64,000 nucleotides of DNA, taken from Bufo bufo (taxonomy: Eukaryota; Chordata; Amphibia; Anura; Bufonidae). The notes beneath the pieces are model-generated. The model saw only the letters and a program-made list of their open reading frames with translations. It had not been told where the DNA came from and made no database searches. The stretch lies in NCBI RefSeq assembly GCF_905171765.1, contig NC_053394.1, forward strand, positions 155,766,015 to 155,830,014, read 5' to 3'. How positions within the stretch are numbered: the stretch's first letter is position 1; each line of letters starts with the position of its first letter. Positions 11,526-22,559 of the stretch are shown piece after piece. The translations under genes and the position numbers were made by a program.

Positions 11526-12464
11526 CAGTACAGACCAAAAGTTTGGACACACCTTCTCATTCAAAGAGTTTTCTTTATTTTCATGACTATGAAGGCATCA
11601 AAACTATGAATTAACACATGTGGAATTATATACATAACAAACAAGTGTGAAACAACTGAAAATATGTCATATTCTAGGTTCTTCAAAGTAGCCACCTTTT
11701 GCTTTGATTACTGCTTTGCACACTCTTGGCATTCTCTTGATGAGCTTCAAGAGGTAGTCCCCTGAGATGGTCTTCCAACAGTCTTGAAGGAGTTCCCAGA
11801 GATGCTTAGCATTTGTTGGCCCTTTTGCCTTCGCTCTGCGGTCCAGCTCACCCCAAACCATCTCGATTGGGTTCAGGTCCGGTGACTGTGGAGGCCAGGT
11901 CATCTGGCGCAGCACCCCATCACTCTCCTTCATGGTCAAATAGCCCTTACTTTCAAAGTTTTCCCAATTTTTCGGCTGACTGACTGACCTTCATTTCTTA
12001 AAGTAATTATGGCCACTCGTTTTTCTTTACTTAGCTGCTTTTTTCTTGCCATAATACAAATTCTAACAGTCTATTCAGTAGGACTATCAGCTGTGTATCC
12101 ACCTGACTTCTCCTCAACGCAACCGATGGTCCCAACCCTATTTATAAGGCAAGAAATCCCACTTATTAAACCTGACAGGGCACACCTATGAAGTGAAAAC
12201 CATTTCAGGGGACTACCTCTTGAAGCTCATCAAGAGAATGCCAAGAGTGTGCAAAGCAATAATCAAAGCAAAAGGTGGCTACTTTGAAGAACCTAGAATA
12301 TGACATATTTTCAGTTGTTTCACACTTGTTTGTTATGTATATAATTCCACATGTGTTAATTCATAGTTTTGATGCCTTCAGTGTGAATCTACAATATTCA
12401 TAGTCATGAAAATAAAGAAAATTCTTTGAATGAGAAGGTGTGTCCAAACTTTTGGTCTGTACTG
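11526..12464. mobile_element. Tc1-like deletion derivative, copy A (939 bp)
   Basis: Flanked by TA (11524-11525; 12465-12466), with termini CAGTACAGACC / GGTCTGTACTG. Both arms (about 240 bp) carry the 3' end of the transposase gene in opposite orientations, ending in the AAGGGY/FEEPRI-type C-terminus, so the inverted repeats reach into former coding sequence. Between them remain, on the minus strand, the transposase N-terminus (antisense of 12009-12060) joined directly to a SPDLNPIE segment: the central catalytic region is deleted. Copy B at 60059-60976 has the same junction. Confidence 0.9.
11667..12060 (-). pseudogene. Internally deleted Tc1 transposase relic
   Basis: The minus strand reads an N-terminal piece (KKQLSKEKRVAIITLRNEGQ-like, from about 12045) followed, across a deletion, by [19 protein letters not shown] and a C-terminus ending EEPRI at 11667. 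The catalytic Glu context (NPIE) remains, but both Asp motifs are gone, so it cannot be catalytic. The element can only be moved in trans. Confidence 0.85.
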
Positions 12465-13415
12465 TATATATATATATATATATATATATATTTTACTTTA
12501 TATTATATTGCTATATGTTATGAAGACATGTATCCAGTATATTATATATATTTCTAATTAGGAGAATATTCGTCTCTAAAAGAGTCTGTAAAGATGTGTG
12601 TTTTGTAACAATTAATCACATCTTTGGTGTGACAGGGGTTACTGATATCTCTGTCAGAGAACAGGGCCATTCATGTCATCATGGTCCATAAATCTACAGT
12701 GTGAGAAACATTCAGAGAGACGTCTAGAGGTCTGTCTCTAATTGCTACAAGTGTCAGAATTAATCCCTATAGCTTTGAATTAAAGCTTCTAAGGTCAAAT
12801 GTATAAAATACATTTTATTCAGACTTACATAAGTTAACCCTTTATACTATGATGCAAATAGCTTACACAGCAGTGCCACCTAGGTATGAGTAGGTGACAT
12901 TACAACAGTGGCAAAAGTGCATTCTGGGTAAGGTTATGATGTCACATTTTTTATCAATGGTCACGCCCATCCGACAATGATTGGAATGTTCCAAACTAGG
13001 AAGGTGTGTCTAACTGATAAGTTTGTGATCATAAACCACACAAAGAGGAGAGAAGAGAAGGAGAAAAAAAAGGGAAAGAGAGGAAGAGAAGTTGAGCTCT
13101 CTAGAGGGGTCTATCAAGATGAAAGCCATGGTGAGATGTGCTATGATGGACCACCCAGCTTTCCTAGGAGCAGAAGTGAGATTCCTACTAGGACTTGGTA
13201 AGAGACACAGAAAAAAATATTTAATTTTATTAAGACTAATTTGAAATTATACCATCTAGATTGGCGAATAAATAAATAATTAAATTAATTGATCATCTCC
13301 ATATTGAGATGTAGTCTTAGGATATTGTGAGGCTTCATTCTACCTGTAGAAGAATCTAGACTCATAATCTAGCAAAGCATTAAATAATTGCTTATATATA
13401 AATCTATCAATATAC

Positions 13416-13447
<32 letters not shown>

Positions 13448-14239
13448 TGATAGAACATTCTTCGCCAAGCAAAGTGATGGATTCCCACAGGAAAGACTTG
13501 TTTCAAGTCCTTCCTATTTAAGATATGGTCTAGCAAAGATCCTAGATCCCTGTTATTTGTCTTAATATTCTTACCAAAGTTATATATGTGAAAATAGTCC
13601 AGGATGGGGCAGAAGGATACAGTTGTCTCTTCTAAGTTATATCCTTGGATGGATTTGCCCATCTTGAAGTCATGTGATGTGTAGTTGGTTAGAGGGGGGT
13701 GGAATGTAGTTAGCATTCTATATTGATATCTAGGATTAGACATGCCCATCCTGATATCATGAGGTTTTCTCTGAACAGAAGTAATGTATATAACTTATGT
13801 TCATATTTTGATATCCTAATCTAATAATAGCTTGGTTATAATGTGACAAGTTATTTCCACTCACATGTATTGTTAAGCTTGTAATGCTTTATATTAACGC
13901 TATATATATTCATTTGCATGGATCATTGTGTTTATTTTATTTACTTATATATGTTTATAACCTTGTAACCAATAAATCTGCATATTTTTATACCTGTGTA
14001 TTATTGTATAATGCAGAACTACATTTTATCATTAACGTCATCTCACGTCAAAAATAACTTATTTATCTGAGGAAATAGTCGGACTCAGGTGTGAATTGTA
14101 TCAATTAGGTTGTCTACAATTCACCAGGTCATGATTTTAAGAATTTATGACAAATTTTATAAATTGTATTTTTTATGGTTAATTATTTTTATGACCCTAA
14201 TTAATAATTTTTCATTGAATTATTACCTCCCGACAATTA

Positions 14240-15480
14240 AGGCTATTGGCAGGTTTAGCTGTATACACATATAAGCTATACTAGCAACCTAGGACAGGTC
14301 TTAGCTGGCCAGCTACAAATGGTCAGGTGCACAAGTGATCTAATAGACATTTACAAGTATTTTCCATCATAAATACAGCAAAGGGACAAAGCTTGTGATA
14401 AGGGTTCCCATCACTGAGATTATATTTATCAGGCATTGATATTCAATCAACATGTTGCCGATTGGGAAACCCCTCAATTAGTGGGAGTCAGTTCATTCGA
14501 CCCTCATTCTTATGCTGAAGCCTTGACACACAGGAATTCTTTTGATGAAATTGTTGCTGGAACATCCAAATGTAGGACAGATTTTGTTCAATAGTACGTG
14601 TCCTGTATACCATCATGTAAGAATGTGTGGCCTGTGACTTACCATAGGGTTACAGTTTCTTACAGAGGGAACAAAACTTGATGGTTACACTTTTTAGTGT
14701 GCACAGATCTTGACAGTTACACACATAAATGTAAGGCACAGAATTTGATGGTTTACAATAGCAACAGAACCATTTGTAGGCCTGAAGTCATTTGTAACCA
14801 CTTGTTGGTGTCTACGGCCATCTCTACTTCAATTGCAAGAGCTCACTTAGCGGGCCACATCAGCAACAGTTGTCTAAAGCCAGTCCATGGCATAGACATT
14901 GTTCCGGAACCACTTGGGGGAACTCAGGGTCACTGCTACTCTCAGCAGGACCAACTGGAACCACAGATCCTCCACTGCATTTGAGGTCAGGACTGATGCG
15001 TTTAGCTCTGCAGCTGTGTCTGGTACATTCTCTGACTGATGGATAACAAGTCATTTAGAGCTCCTTCTTATATCAACAGGCCCATCTTGCTCATCGGCAG
15101 ATTTCTCAACATCTCTACTGCCACTCTGTATATGCAGGTATGTAAATGTAACAATGCTGCCTGTGTGCAAGACTTCAGAACTGTACTTCATCTATACCAG
15201 TCGCCTTTCCCATGTCCTAACAATGGCCCGTTGTACTCACATACACCCACTTATAATAGGGCTGAACTGCACAACAACCAGACAGTTATAAGAAAGACGG
15301 TGGGACTACAGATCCTAAAATAAACAGAAAACACAGTCGACTAGAATAAGATACAATTATGGAACCACACAAAAAAACAAAGTACAAAATATCTGGAAAG
15401 GAAAAAACCTAGAAAACGCTATGTCTCACAACCAGAACATGAAGCAGAGACACCCCTGTTGCTTGTAATATTACCCCCTT
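14240..15480. other. No gene recognised
   Basis: Several 60-95 codon frames occur, but none has recognisable motifs. The part next to 15480 may be the decayed 3' LTR of the chromodomain element that follows: a purine-rich run lies at about 15469-15481 on the minus strand. Confidence 0.35.
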
Positions 15481-15499
15481 TCAGTGAGAAGAGACCTTA

Positions 15500-15683
15500 A
15501 TCCTGGGTTTACCTGGACTGGTTGCATGAAAGATTTTCAGTAATTTTCCAGGATCTTTCTGGACTATAGCCTCACCATTCAACAAGGCAATGGAGATTTC
15601 TGCCATGCCACTTAGAATCAAAAATCTTCTGAACCACATATTTAGCCTTACCATGGACCAGGTGGAATTCTATGAACATTCAA
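15500..15683 (-). pseudogene. Relic of a Ty3/gypsy chromovirus pol C-terminus (chromodomain)
   Basis: Reading the minus strand from the ATG at 15679 gives KYVVQKIFDSKWHGRNLHC, then LVEW, a TGA stop, then GYSPERSWKITENL. The pattern Y-x-V-x-x-I-x-D-S-x-x-x-G-R-x-x-x-x-L-V-x-W-x-G-Y-x-P-E-x-S-W is that of the chromodomain closing the pol of vertebrate chromoviruses; compare the intact one at the end of pol at 30243-33848. One in-frame stop replaces a residue of the aromatic core and the frame ends soon after. An old, truncated insertion. Confidence 0.75.
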
Positions 15684-15699
15684 TTTTTAAAAGGATATA

Positions 15700-17011
15700 C
15701 AGGCTCAAAAGGGGAACAATGAAAGGTCTTTAGTATTTTCATGCTATGGGTTATTAATTATACCAGAAGTCCATACCTGCCACTTAACTCCTCCTGTCAG
15801 GTACAGGCCCCAGAGCTCTCACTTGCCCTATTCTGCTCATTCTCCAGTGGTTCATGGCCATCAATGTCTTGCTGCTTCCTCCCAGTTGCCGCTGGAGCAA
15901 CACTGCTCTGCCAACCTAACCCAGGCTGAGGTCTGTATCTCACTTTCTCTGCTCGTAGGGCTTGCGTGCTTCCTCTGGCTCTTAAAGATCCAGGACACGC
16001 ACCTTTATCTTCTCCAGCCCATTTTTATATACATATACAGTATGTATTGTTCTATATTATCTTATTGTGTGTGCTTTTAGCAGCTTTATGACCGTTGTAT
16101 GCTGGTATTTGCTAAATAAAGCTTTTCAGACTTTGCATTTTACAATTAAAACGATTGTTGATCTGTGTGTGTGTTTGATGCATAAGGATGTAATTAGCAA
16201 CACAGCCTCTGTGGAACGAAGCTGTTACATAAGGATATAATTACCACTCCAGGGTCTGAGATTACAGCTACCAGACTGATTGGTAGGGCATAGCATGCAC
16301 GTCTGGCTTGTTCAGACGCACCACAGTAGCTGTCACAATAGCCGATTTTACTTTGCGTTGCAGTGCCCTATGCCTGAGAACTCCTCTACAGGGGTGATAC
16401 ACCCACATGCTTGTTAAACTGAATCTCTTACACTTATTCTACTTCTATTCAAACATGTGAAAGCATCTCATATTACATACATAAACTGCACTGTGTGCTT
16501 AACTGAGGTACAAAAAAGGGAGGAGGCCACCTGTATTAGTGCGGCAGTGGCGTACCAAGGGGGTGGCAGGGTTGGGGGCTGAGTTACCCCAGTTTCTAGC
16601 TGTTAGGGACCGCTATAAGTGATTCCATCAATAAAGATGGAAGCACTCATTTGTATAGCGCCGGAGAGCTGGTGGTCCTGTCACTCACTGACCGCACTCA
16701 GCCCACCACCCGCCTTCTCTCCTCCAGGCCCGGTGCAGCGTTGATGTCCTGATGTGTGTGTCACTGCTGCTGCAGAGGAGAGAACGAGCGCAAGGAGGTG
16801 AACGCTGTCAGTGACTCAAAGGACTGCCAGCTCCCTAGCACTCCAGGAATGACAGTTAAGTGAGGAGGCCACTGGGGGTCATTATACTGTATGGGTAGTT
16901 CACTGGGGGGGTCATTATACTGTGTAGCTATGCCGCTGTACTGCGGACATATAAAATACCTATTATGTGTATAGTTTTGGGGTTTATTTGGGGTGATAGG
17001 TGGAGCCTATG
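15700..17011. other. No gene recognised
   Basis: A polyadenylation-like aaataaagctttt lies near 16115, and a GC-richer block at 16540-16900 repeats 'ggtcattatactgt' twice (about 16877 and 16909). Nothing assignable. Confidence 0.35.
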
Positions 17012-17014
17012 TTA

Positions 17015-17533
17015 GGCTACTTTCACACCTGCGTTAGGTGCGGATCCGTCTGGTATCTGCACAGACGGATCCGCACCTATAATGCAAACGCTTAGATCCA
17101 TTCAGAATGGATCCGTTTGCATTACCATGAACAAAAAATAAATAAATTATTATTATTATTTTTTTTGTTCATGATAATGCAAACGGATCCGTTTTGACTT
17201 TACATTGAAAGTCAATGGGGGACGGATCCGTTTGAAAATTGAGCCATATTGTGTCAACTTCAAACGGATCCGTCCCCATTGACTTACATTGTAAGTCTGG
17301 ACGGATCCGTTTGCCTCCGCACGGCCAGGCGGACACCCGAACGCTGCAAGCTGCGTTCAGGGGTCCGCCTGCTGAGCGGAGCGGAGGACAAACGGTGCCA
17401 AACTGATGCATTCTGAGCGGATCCGCATCCACTCAGAATGCATTAGGGCTGGACGGATCAGTTCGGGGCCGCTTGTGAGAGCATTCAAACGGAACTCACA
17501 AGCGGAGCCCCGAACGCTAGTGTGAAAGTAGCC
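17015..17533. mobile_element. Harbinger-type foldback MITE, 519 bp
   Basis: Flanked by TTA (17012-17014 and 17534-17536), with inverted termini GGCTACTTTCACAC / GTGTGAAAGTAGCC. The interior is rich in the palindrome CGGATCCG in both orientations and has no transposase. The 3-bp TTA target duplication and GGC... ends are typical of PIF/Harbinger non-autonomous elements. Confidence 0.88.
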
Positions 17534-17536
17534 TTA

Positions 17537-18167
17537 GTTGTCTGGCTAGGGACTCTTGAGAGGGAGGGAAGAATGGGATGGTCGTGCCTGGCATTCACAG
17601 GCAGGGGTGGAGGCTTAGGACTTGCATGAAAGGGTGGGTCACCTGTCACTTTTAATTAGGAGTGCACAGATTGATGATCGACATCTACAATTCACTACTT
17701 AAGATCCAACTTGCCACATGGTTGTCTTAGCCAGATGTTCTTGGTAGACAACACAATCTCCCACCTTGAAACTATGTGGCCTGCGGTGGTGTTTAGCAGA
17801 AATAATAGCTGAACCCAAAAGCCTATGGACCTGACTCCACACTGATTTTGGCATCTTGATCTTTTGTCTGAGCAATGGAATGTCAAAATCAACACTACCA
17901 GTAAATGAAGATACTTTAGGATGAAAACCATAACTACAGAAGAATGGAGAAACATTATTGGAAGCATTATATGAAATATTATAAACAAACTACCTATGAC
18001 GAAACTGTAATTCTGAGACCTGTGCAACATAAATGATGTGTTCACTATATTGTATGGATTATTATGATTACTGTTTTGTGATATTTAATAATAAGTATAC
18101 AATTACACTATATGACCACATATGTATGAAGGTAGAATTTCCTGTGACTAAAAAGTAATAACAGTTT
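17537..18167. other. No gene recognised
   Basis: A 116-codon minus frame (17695-18045) has no recognisable motif and no start or splice context that supports it. Confidence 0.35.
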
Positions 18168-18171
18168 TTAA

Positions 18172-18530
18172 AGCTAACCTGTCATCAGGATTTTGTTTAT
18201 AGAGCTGAGGACATGGGTTGCTAGATGACCGCTAGCACATCCGCAATACCCAGTCCCCATAGCTCTGTGTGCTTTCATTGTGTAAAAGAAAACAATTTGA
18301 TACATATGCAAATTAACCTGAGATGAGTCCTGTCCCTGACTCATCTCACCTACAGGACTCCTCTCAGGGACAGGACACATCTCAGGTTAATTTGCATATG
18401 TATCAAATAGTTTTTTTTACACAATGAAAGCACGCAGAGCAATGGGGACTGGATATTGCGGAAGTGCTAGTGGCCATCTAGCAACCTATGTCCTCAGCTC
18501 TATACACAAAATGCCGGTGACAGGTTCCCT
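18172..18530. mobile_element. TTAA-flanked foldback MITE, 359 bp
   Basis: TTAA at 18168-18171 and 18531-18534 brackets two inverted arms (left 'aacctgtcatcagg', right 'cggtgacaggttccct') that pair over most of their length. The centre is a smaller hairpin around 18305-18390 with 'cctgagatgagtcctgtccctg' and its inverse. No coding capacity. The TTAA duplication suggests mobilisation by a piggyBac-type transposase, an inference from target site only. Confidence 0.78.
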
Positions 18531-18563
18531 TTAAGCATAAAAATGCTGTCTTCATAAACACAA

Positions 18564-18634
18564 GGGCTATAGTCTAGTAGTAAGTATACTGCCTGCCATA
18601 CAATAGGTCTGGAGCTCAATTCCTGCCAGAGGAC
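18564..18634 (+). tRNA. Degenerate tRNA-Gly(GCC)-like relic or SINE head
   Basis: The sequence contains TAGTCTAGTAGTAAG (A-box-like), then ACTGCCTGCCATAC (the anticodon-loop context CTGCCA of tRNA-Gly-GCC), then GAGCTCAATTCCTG (B-box-like), in the spacing of a tRNA. Stem pairing is imperfect, so it is a pseudogene or the tRNA-derived head of a SINE rather than a functional tRNA. Confidence 0.5.
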
Positions 18635-18639
18635 TGTGC

Positions 18640-19477
18640 AATTAATTTTATTGAATAAAAGTTATAGCAGAAACATGTATTATTTTCCAGTACTTTTGTT
18701 TATAGTAAAAGATACATTTTTCTACTAAGATAAGGTTCCAAAAAAAGTAACGGAGCAAAAACGATTACAAAAAAAGCTATTATTAAATAAGACAAAACAG
18801 TATTTGTAGTCATAATAACCCATACAACAACACCTTAATTAAATACAAATAACACATTTTTTCCTTCATTTAATCCATAATAAAAGTTAATAGAAATTAA
18901 AATGGCCTGATACAAAAAAAAGTTATGGCTGTTATGGTTAAGCATGTGAGAAGAGCTGGTCAGGGGGAAGGGATATGGATTGCCTGTATGGGGCCCTGAA
19001 ATTCCTGATGGCAGCACTGCCACCATACTGCAACCGGATAACACCGCCATTCAGTGGCTCGATAACATCACCATATAGTAACTAAATAACACCACCATAC
19101 ACTGACTGGATAACACTCCCTACTATCAATAAATAACTTAGGGGGAATTCCAGCTGACAATAAGAAGTGAGATTTTCAGATATTTTCCCATGTAAGTATG
19201 TCTCTATGTAATATCAAAAGTTTTCTGAAAACTCTGTGACTTTTTATCCCTATACTGATCAGATTGGATCAAACTATACTTATGTATGTATGGAAAGTGA
19301 CAGCTAAAAGAAATGTGCAAAACAGGCATCAAACTTCCATGCAGTTTCTTCAGAATAAAACTGCTCTTTGCTAGTAGTGGATTATCCTAGAAAGGAACTC
19401 AGCAAACAATGCAGCAGTGTCATTGCACAATGTCTCACTTTCTGGGATATTATTTCCAATGACCTATTTACACCAAG
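18640..19477. other. No gene recognised
   Basis: AT-rich sequence. A short repeated phrase 'ataacaccaccata' occurs at 19038-19110. Nothing else was seen. Confidence 0.4.
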
Positions 19478-19481
19478 TTAA

Positions 19482-19922
19482 AGAGGACCTTTCATCAGAA
19501 TCAAGTATGTAAACTGAATATACATACATGGAGAGCGGCGCCCAGGGATCCCCCTGCACTTACTATTATCCCCGGGCGCCGCTCCGTTCTCCGGTTATAG
19601 GCTCCGGTAAAGTCACAGTTAGGCTCCACCCATTTGAGCCTGCCGGCGTCTCTTTCTCCTATGTTGTAGCGCTGGCCAATCGCAGCGCTCAGCTCATAGC
19701 ATGGCTAAGAGCTGAGCGCTGCGATTGGCCAGCGCTACAGCATAGGAGAAGGAGACCGCGGCAGGCTCAAATGGGTGGAGCCTAACTGTGACTTTACCGG
19801 AGCCTATAACCGGAGAACGGAGCGGCGCCCGGGGATAATAGTAAGTGCAGGGGGATCCCTGGGCGCCGCTCTCCATGTATGTATATTCAGTTTACATACT
19901 TGATTCTGATGAAAGGTCCTCT
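19482..19922. mobile_element. Near-perfect palindromic TTAA MITE, 441 bp
   Basis: TTAA at 19478-19481 and 19923-19926 flanks arms that are almost exact reverse complements, meeting near 19700. The palindrome is so good that both strands encode nearly the same 60-residue frame starting MESGAQGSPCTYYYPRAPLR. This frame is a by-product of the symmetry, not evidence of a protein. Termini are AGAGGACCTTTCATC and its inverse. Confidence 0.88.
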
Positions 19923-19926
19923 TTAA

Positions 19927-21297
19927 GGGTAGTTTTGTATAGTTCAGTTCCATTAGCCGTCAGCTAAATAACCTAAATTAACCCGTTGATATGCCCATGA
20001 CTAAAAGCCATGAACACATAACTACAATGCCGTGACATCACTGTAGAGTGCCACGAACATGTGACTATACACGTGACTTAAACTTCATAAACATATGACT
20101 ATACATGTGACTTAAATGTCATGAACATCCGATCACAACAAAGTCATTACATCAGATATTTTCTTATTTGCAAGTCCACCTGCTAATCTAACTTCGAGAG
20201 TTATGATAGGACAAAAATAATATCCACCCTTACAAGAGCTCTTAATATGGCAGTAAATGGTGTCAGGTCATCAAATTCCGCAAGCCTCTGATGACACCGG
20301 ATCTCGGCAAAACATGTTGGGTAAGCTTTGAAGTTGTCTAACTTTTAAGCAGCAGCTACTCAATCAATGGCTGGTGGGAATGCAGTAGACGCTCTGCGTA
20401 AACAGTCAAGGCAGAATCACAATCAGGACCTGCCATAGACATCCTACCAATGACAGCCAAGGAAGACTTTAACAATTGGGCTGGCAGTAACATTGTAGGC
20501 GTCCTGCAGAAACAGCTGAGGTAGGACTCAGGTGTGAGTTGAGACCAATAGATATTTGTGGGTCAGCTGGGTAGTAATAGAATACCATGATAAGGGTTGT
20601 TCTGTTTTCATAAACGTTTACACAGTGTGCAGTCTGACATTCAGCATAAACCATTACTGTCTTTCAAATAAGAGGATTGTTCTTTGTAGTCTAACTTGTT
20701 TATTGGTCAACAGGTTGTACTCTCTGCGAGGTGCATGTGAGTGAGAGATTGTACAAGTGTGGTAAAACTACAACAATACAAATAGCATGTATAAGTATAA
20801 AGCATAGCATAGCATGTACTATAACATTTACAGTCATCAGTAAATGCACATGGTAAAATGGCTGCCTATACATAGGATTACATGTCTAGCTAACAGTAGT
20901 AACAACTCCCTGAGTAACACTTATAACTAACTGAACAGCTCTGCATAACATGATGTCCCTGAAACAAAAGTAGATCTCTCACCAGATATGCTTATACAAG
21001 GATGGTGGAGTTTGAGAAGGAGACATGCATAGGACAGCTCTGTACTGTGTCCTGGAGACTTCTCTTTCCCAAAATACTTTACACTCCCACAATGCAGTGC
21101 ACCACCCACAATGCAGTAGTTTTTGTAACAGGAAAAACAAAGTGTAATACAACTTAACACTGCTAGATGGTGCTATAACCACACTAAACACTTCATAAAT
21201 ACCAAGACTGAGGCAGACGCGATCTGTAATGATTCTCTAACTCAGCTGGGCAGAACACTCCCCGTCTGGCGTCAACAGACTTTGCATGTAATGAGTC
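19927..21297. other. No gene recognised
   Basis: Contains a short PLE/ribozyme relic (see 20283-20325) and repeats of 'catgaac/acgtgact' at 19990-20130. A duplicated 'cacaatgcagt' occurs near 21090 and 21107. No coding region was recognised. Confidence 0.35.
20283..20325 (+). ncRNA. Degenerate hammerhead-ribozyme-like motif (PLE relic)
   Basis: CTGATGA at 20288-20294 is followed by a CCG/CGG stem, then CAAAA in place of the GAAA box, then CATGTTGGG. AGCC upstream and GGGT downstream could form a short stem I. The order matches the hammerhead motifs at 22310 and 63123, but the GAAA box is damaged, so it is probably an inactive remnant of a PLE end. Confidence 0.45.
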
Positions 21298-21381
21298 TAT
21301 CTCATATGTTAGTTTCACCTTTTAAGTTGCATTACTGAAATAAATGAACTTTACACGATATCATTTTTTTTCGAGTTTCAC

Positions 21382-21396
<15 letters not shown>
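21298..21396. repeat. Interspersed repeat fragment
   Basis: This ~100-bp segment ('gagtctatctcatatgttag', 'ttgcattactgaaataaatg', ending in 'gagtttcacctg') recurs inverted at 51562-51640 and, in its end part, at 57455-57523. It is a MITE-like repeat of unknown family. A (TA)n tract follows and was the target of the next Tc1. Confidence 0.7.
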
Positions 21397-21419
<23 letters not shown>

Positions 21420-22309
21420 TCAGGTCCATAAATATTGGGACATCGACACAATTCTAAAATGTTTGGCTCTATACACAACGAGAAATGGATTTGAAATGAA
21501 ATGAACAGCATGTGCTTGAACTGCAGACCGTCAGCTTTAATTTGAGGGTATTTACATCCAAATCAGGTGAACGGTGTAGGAATTACAACAGTTTCCATAT
21601 GTGCCTCCCACTTGTTAAGGAACCAAAAGTAATGGGACAGAATAATAATAATCATAAATCAAACTTTCACTTTTTAATACTTGGTTGCAAATCCTTTGCA
21701 GTCAATTACAACCTGAAGTCTGGAACGCATAGACATCACCAGACGCTGGGTTTCATCCCTGGTGATGCTCTGCCAGGCCTCTACTGCAACTGTCTTCAGT
21801 TCCTGCTTGTTCTTGGGGCATTTTCCCTTCAGTTTTGTCTTCAGCAAGTGAAATGCATGCTCAATTGGATTCAGGTTAGGTGATTGACTTGGCCATTGTA
21901 TAACATTCCACTTCTTTCCCTTAAAAAACTCTTTGGTTGCTTTTGCAGTATGCTTTGGGTCATTGTCCATCTGCACTGTGAAGCACCGTCCAATGAGTTC
22001 TGAAGCATTTGGCTGAATATGAGCAGATAATATTGCCCGAAACACTTCAGAATTCATCCTGCTACTTTTGTCAGCAGTGACATCATCAATAAATACAAGA
22101 GAACCAGTTCCATTGGCAGCCATACATGCCCACGCCATGACACTACCACCACCATGCTTCACTGATGAGGTGGTATGCTTAGGATCATGAGCAGTTCCTT
22201 TCCTTCTCCATACTCTTCTCTTCCCATCACTCTGGTACAAGTTGTAGTAAGAAGACCGGCACTTCACAGAATTTCCAATCAAGATGCGATTTATTGGTCA
22301 CATATTATT

Positions 22310-22360
22310 CTTCCATAGTGACGCGTTTCAGCACTAGTGTGCTTTCATCAGACTACAAAC
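22310..22360 (-). ncRNA. Hammerhead ribozyme, type I, in PLE 1
   Basis: The minus strand reads CTGATGA (22351-22345), stem II AGCAC-ACTA-GTGCT, GAAA (22329-22326), a minimal stem III C-GC-G, then the cleavage triplet GTC with cleavage after 22320. Stem I forms between TTTGTAGT just upstream of CTGATGA and ACTATGGAA just after the triplet (5 Watson-Crick plus wobble pairs). All core nucleotides are present. Hammerhead ribozymes in PLE terminal repeats are established knowledge. Activity of this copy is inferred from the sequence. Confidence 0.82.
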
Positions 22361-22559
22361 AAACATCTCACTTACAGACTCTAAATAGACAAATGAAATA
22401 CAGTGGAACTGACATCATCACTAAAGCTCCTCCCCCTCACTGACGATAGTAGCCATATTATCGAAATTTTATAATAGGATATAATCGAATACGTTAAGTA
22501 ATCAATCCCGCTGGAGAAAAAAGAGAAAATACATTTATAAACTTTATATGGGCAGGATA

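Larger units (their letters stand above)
5692..14235 (+). mobile_element. Non-autonomous endogenous-retrovirus-like element with long LTRs
   Basis: Two direct repeats, 5692-8645 and 11162-14235, both begin TGTTGTGCC and end ...ACA. The 4-bp ATTA repeat occurs just outside (5688-5691; 14236-14239). A primer-binding-site-like sequence starting TGGAGGCCCC lies 4 nt after the first LTR (8650), and a purine tract AAAAGGGGGGATT immediately precedes the second (11149-11161). These four hallmarks fix the + orientation. After removing nested insertions each LTR is about 2.1 kb, unusually long. The 2.5-kb interior has no recognisable gag, pol or env, so the copy depends on proteins supplied elsewhere or has been gutted. 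Confidence 0.85.
11162..14235 (+). repeat. 3' LTR of the ERV-like element (with nested Tc1 derivative)
   Basis: Preceded by the polypurine tract. It contains the Tc1 derivative 11526-12464 but not the solo LTR found in the 5' copy. It holds a TATA-like tataaaat near 12797, a donor-like ttg/gtaagag near 13198 and an AATAAA near 13969. By eye it is within a few percent of the 5' LTR. Confidence 0.85.

Noticed and set aside
19528..19876. Identical small proteins on both strands (MESGAQGS...)
   Set aside because: An arithmetic consequence of a near-perfect palindrome; not two genes.
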